A stretch of DNA of 64,000 nucleotides from Devosia sp. (GTDB lineage: Bacteria > Pseudomonadota > Alphaproteobacteria > Rhizobiales > Devosiaceae). The stretch lies in NCBI RefSeq assembly GCF_014860165.1, contig NZ_JACZKG010000052.1, forward strand, positions 1 through 64,000. The letters are read 5' to 3'. Shown piece after piece: positions 62,206 through 64,000 of this stretch. The position numbers and the translations under genes are program-made. The notes below the pieces were generated by a model. The model searched no databases. It saw only the letters and a list, made by a program, of their open reading frames with translations, and had not been told where the DNA came from. The first letter of the stretch is position 1; each line of letters begins with the position of its first letter.

Positions 62206-63498
62206 ATGATGAGCGGCGATACGATCGTGGCGCTGTCCTCTGGAGCCCCACCCTCCGGCGTGGCGGTCATCCGCCTCTCCGGACCTGCCACGGGCAGGAT
62301 TCTCCAGGACATAGCCGGCACCATCCCCGAGCCGCGGCGGCTGACGCTGCGGCCCATCGGCCGCGAGTCGATGCTTGATCGCGGCCTCGTCGCCTGGTTT
62401 CCGGCACCCCACAGCTTTACCGGCGAAGACTGCGCCGAGTTGCAGGTGCATGGCTCCCCGGCCGGGGTCCGCTCGATCATCAAGCTCATTACCAGCAAGG
62501 GGGCCCGCCTTGCGGAGGCCGGCGAGTTCACCCGGCGGGCCTTTGAGAATGGCAAGCTCGACCTGGTGGAAATCGAGGGCCTGGGCGACCTCTTGGAAGC
62601 CGAGACCGAGAACCAGCGACGCCAGGCCTTGGCCCGGTTCGAAGGGGGCCTGTCGCAACGGATCGACGGCTGGCGCGATCAATTGCTTGATCTGCGGGCC
62701 GAGATCGAGGCTCGGCTGGACTTTTCAGACGAGGGCGATGTCGGCGATACCCTGCCCGAGGACTTCGGCCGCAGCCTTACGGCATTGCGCAATGACATCG
62801 CCATGGCGCTGGCCTCGGTCGAGCATGGCCGCGTCGTTCGCGAAGGTATCCGCGTGGCACTGGCGGGGCCGCCGAATGCCGGAAAATCCAGTCTGCTCAA
62901 TGCCTTGGCACAATCGGACATCGCCATCGTGACGGAGGAGGCCGGGACGACCCGCGACGTGCGCGAGGTGCCGCTCGACATCAACGGTCAGCTCTATATC
63001 CTGCTCGACCTGGCCGGCCTGCGCGAGACCGACAGCAAGGCCGAGGCTGAAGGCGTACGCCGGGCTCGGCAGGCCATCGACCAGGCCGATATCGTCCTGT
63101 GGCTCAGCGCTCCGGATCTGCCAGCGGTGGAAATTCCGGAGACTGACAACCGCCACATCCATGTCAGCACCAAGCGTGACCTGGGCAGGGTGACCGGTGC
63201 CGATATTGCCGTGTCCGCGCAGAGCGGCGAAGGGCTCGCCGAGCTGCTGGGGCGAATTGAGCAACTCGGCCAGACGCTGTCGAGCGGGGAGCCATCCCTG
63301 CTCAGCCGGGAGCGGGACCGCATAGCGCTACAGAGCGCCATCGAGGCCCTGGAGGCTTCGGCGAAACAGCTGGCAATGCCTGAACTGGCAGCCGAGAGCC
63401 TGCGGCTGGCATCGCAGGCGCTGGAGCGCCTGGTCGGTCGGCTGGATGCGGAGCGGGTGTTGGACCGCCTGTTTACCAGCTTCTGCATCGGCAAGTGA
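62206..63498 (+). CDS. mnmE: tRNA modification GTPase MnmE
   Basis: A 430-aa GTPase that, with MnmG, installs the cmnm5U modification in wobble uridines. It has the N-terminal folate domain (DTIVALSSG, SFTGEDCAELQVHG, AGEFTRRAFENGKLDL). The inserted G domain carries AGPPNAGKSSLLN and DLAGLRETDS. It ends in the conserved CIGK. The first of two adjacent ATG codons has ggag 6-7 bases upstream. Confidence 0.96.
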   Translation: MMSGDTIVALSSGAPPSGVAVIRLSGPATGRILQDIAGTIPEPRRLTLRPIGRESMLDRGLVAWFPAPHSFTGEDCAELQVHGSPAGVRSIIKLITSKGARLAEAGEFTRRAFENGKLDLVEIEGLGDLLEAETENQRRQALARFEGGLSQRIDGWRDQLLDLRAEIEARLDFSDEGDVGDTLPEDFGRSLTALRNDIAMALASVEHGRVVREGIRVALAGPPNAGKSSLLNALAQSDIAIVTEEAGTTRDVREVPLDINGQLYILLDLAGLRETDSKAEAEGVRRARQAIDQADIVLWLSAPDLPAVEIPETDNRHIHVSTKRDLGRVTGADIAVSAQSGEGLAELLGRIEQLGQTLSSGEPSLLSRERDRIALQSAIEALEASAKQLAMPELAAESLRLASQALERLVGRLDAERVLDRLFTSFCIGK

Positions 63499-63508
63499 TT
63501 CACGTGAA
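63499..63508. promoter_or_regulatory. parS-like site 9
   Basis: TGATTCACGTGAAACA (63496-63511) matches parS at 15 of 16 positions and overlaps the mnmE stop codon. GATTC covers the left arm. Confidence 0.75.
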
Positions 63509-63536
63509 ACACGGCCGTGATCGCGGTCGGAATTGA

Positions 63537-63546
63537 TTCACGTGAA
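63537..63546. promoter_or_regulatory. parS-like site 10
   Basis: The same 16-mer as site 9 (63534-63549), 38 bases further on, between mnmE and mnmG. Confidence 0.75.
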
Positions 63547-63582
63547 ACATTGGCCTATTGAGGCCAGCCTTGGAGACATGCC

Positions 63583-64000
63583 ATGAGTGACTATGCCGTC
63601 ATCATCGTTGGAGGTGGTCACGCCGGCTGCGAAGCCGCGGCGGCATCCGCGCGTCTTGGCGTGCCCACGGCTCTGGTCACCCACAAGTTCGTCACCATCG
63701 GCGAAATGAGCTGCAATCCGGCCATTGGCGGGCTCGGCAAGGGCCACCTGGTGCGCGAGATCGACGCGCTCGACGGGTTGATGGGTCGCGTCGCCGACGC
63801 TGCCGGCATCCAGTTCCGCGTGCTCAACCGCCGCAAGGGTCCCGCGGTGCGAGGCCCCCGGGCGCAGGCGGATCGCAAGCTCTACCGGCAGGCCATGCAA
63901 GCCGCCATCACGGCCCAGCCCAATCTTGACGTCATCGAGGGCGAGGTCGACGATATCGAGGTCAGCGACGGCGTGGTGAGCGGCGTGGTGCTGCTGGACG
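63583..64000 (+). CDS. mnmG: tRNA uridine-5-carboxymethylaminomethyl modification enzyme MnmG (5' part)
   Basis: The first 139 codons of the FAD-dependent partner of MnmE. The dinucleotide motif [13 protein letters not shown] is at residues 7-19, followed by [26 protein letters not shown] and [13 protein letters not shown]. The ribosome binding site is tggaga. The gene runs off the window edge. Confidence 0.95.
   Translation, partial: MSDYAVIIVGGGHAGCEAAAASARLGVPTALVTHKFVTIGEMSCNPAIGGLGKGHLVREIDALDGLMGRVADAAGIQFRVLNRRKGPAVRGPRAQADRKLYRQAMQAAITAQPNLDVIEGEVDDIEVSDGVVSGVVLLD

Overview
The window is a GC-rich (low-to-mid 60s % by eye) alphaproteobacterial chromosome segment. The most likely source is a member of the Hyphomicrobiales, plausibly Devosia-like. 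This is inferred from gene order and protein character only. Supporting blocks are hemE-hemJ-rho-mnmE-mnmG, secB/timA/smr, hslV-GNAT-hslU, hisB-hisH-hisA-hisF-hisE-coaA, rsmI-yraN beside a LpoA-like lipoprotein, and rph-rdgB-hemW/hrcA-grpE. I see no phage, transposase, CRISPR array, rRNA or tRNA.

Region by region. 0-4.4 kb: epoxide-hydrolase-like protein, WYL regulator, an ArsR-VOC pair and a ScfR/RamB-type regulator divergent from a 75-aa protein and isocitrate lyase (aceA). 6-16 kb: CSD-DUF1294 protein, cfa, Nudix-comM, a GH25 lipoprotein, two very small genes, marC, a HAD phosphatase, gshB and an EEP-family protein. 16-25 kb: yraN-rsmI, LpoA-like lipoprotein, a coupled rph/48-aa/rdgB/hemW operon, hrcA-(144 aa)-grpE, then pabBC-pncA. 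27-34 kb: three tandem secreted Cys-pair proteins, dnaK with a heat-shock-type promoter, a hydrolase with a missing catalytic Ser and His, dnaJ and a GT8 enzyme. 34-44 kb: reductase, pyrF, hydroxypyruvate-isomerase-like, PfkB kinase, TetR/DUF2214, nth/DUF2244, ogt-type protein, gpmA, dapB. 44-49.6 kb: coaA and the his operon. 50-58.7 kb: hslVU, smr, timA, fxsA, secB, dnaQ-coaE-aroE-maf. 59-64 kb: hemE, hemJ, rho, mnmE and the start of mnmG.

The most interesting structure is chromosomal rather than metabolic. The maf-hemE gap (about 58.74-59.16 kb) looks like the replication origin: one perfect and two near-perfect CtrA boxes, seven GANTC (CcrM) sites in about 360 bp and DnaA-box-like sequences. 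Ten copies of TTCACGTGAA, the core of the ParB-binding parS site, are scattered from 4.9 to 63.5 kb. Every copy is extended on exactly one side so that a GANTC methylation site overlaps the palindrome arm. One copy inside the 3' end of hisA is the breakpoint of a tandem duplication that created a 37-codon hisA/small-gene chimera in the his operon. Two further perfect CtrA boxes occur, one upstream of a 38-aa secreted peptide gene and one between rph and hrcA.

Several families of palindromic intergenic repeats punctuate gene ends; one family sits only between convergent genes.
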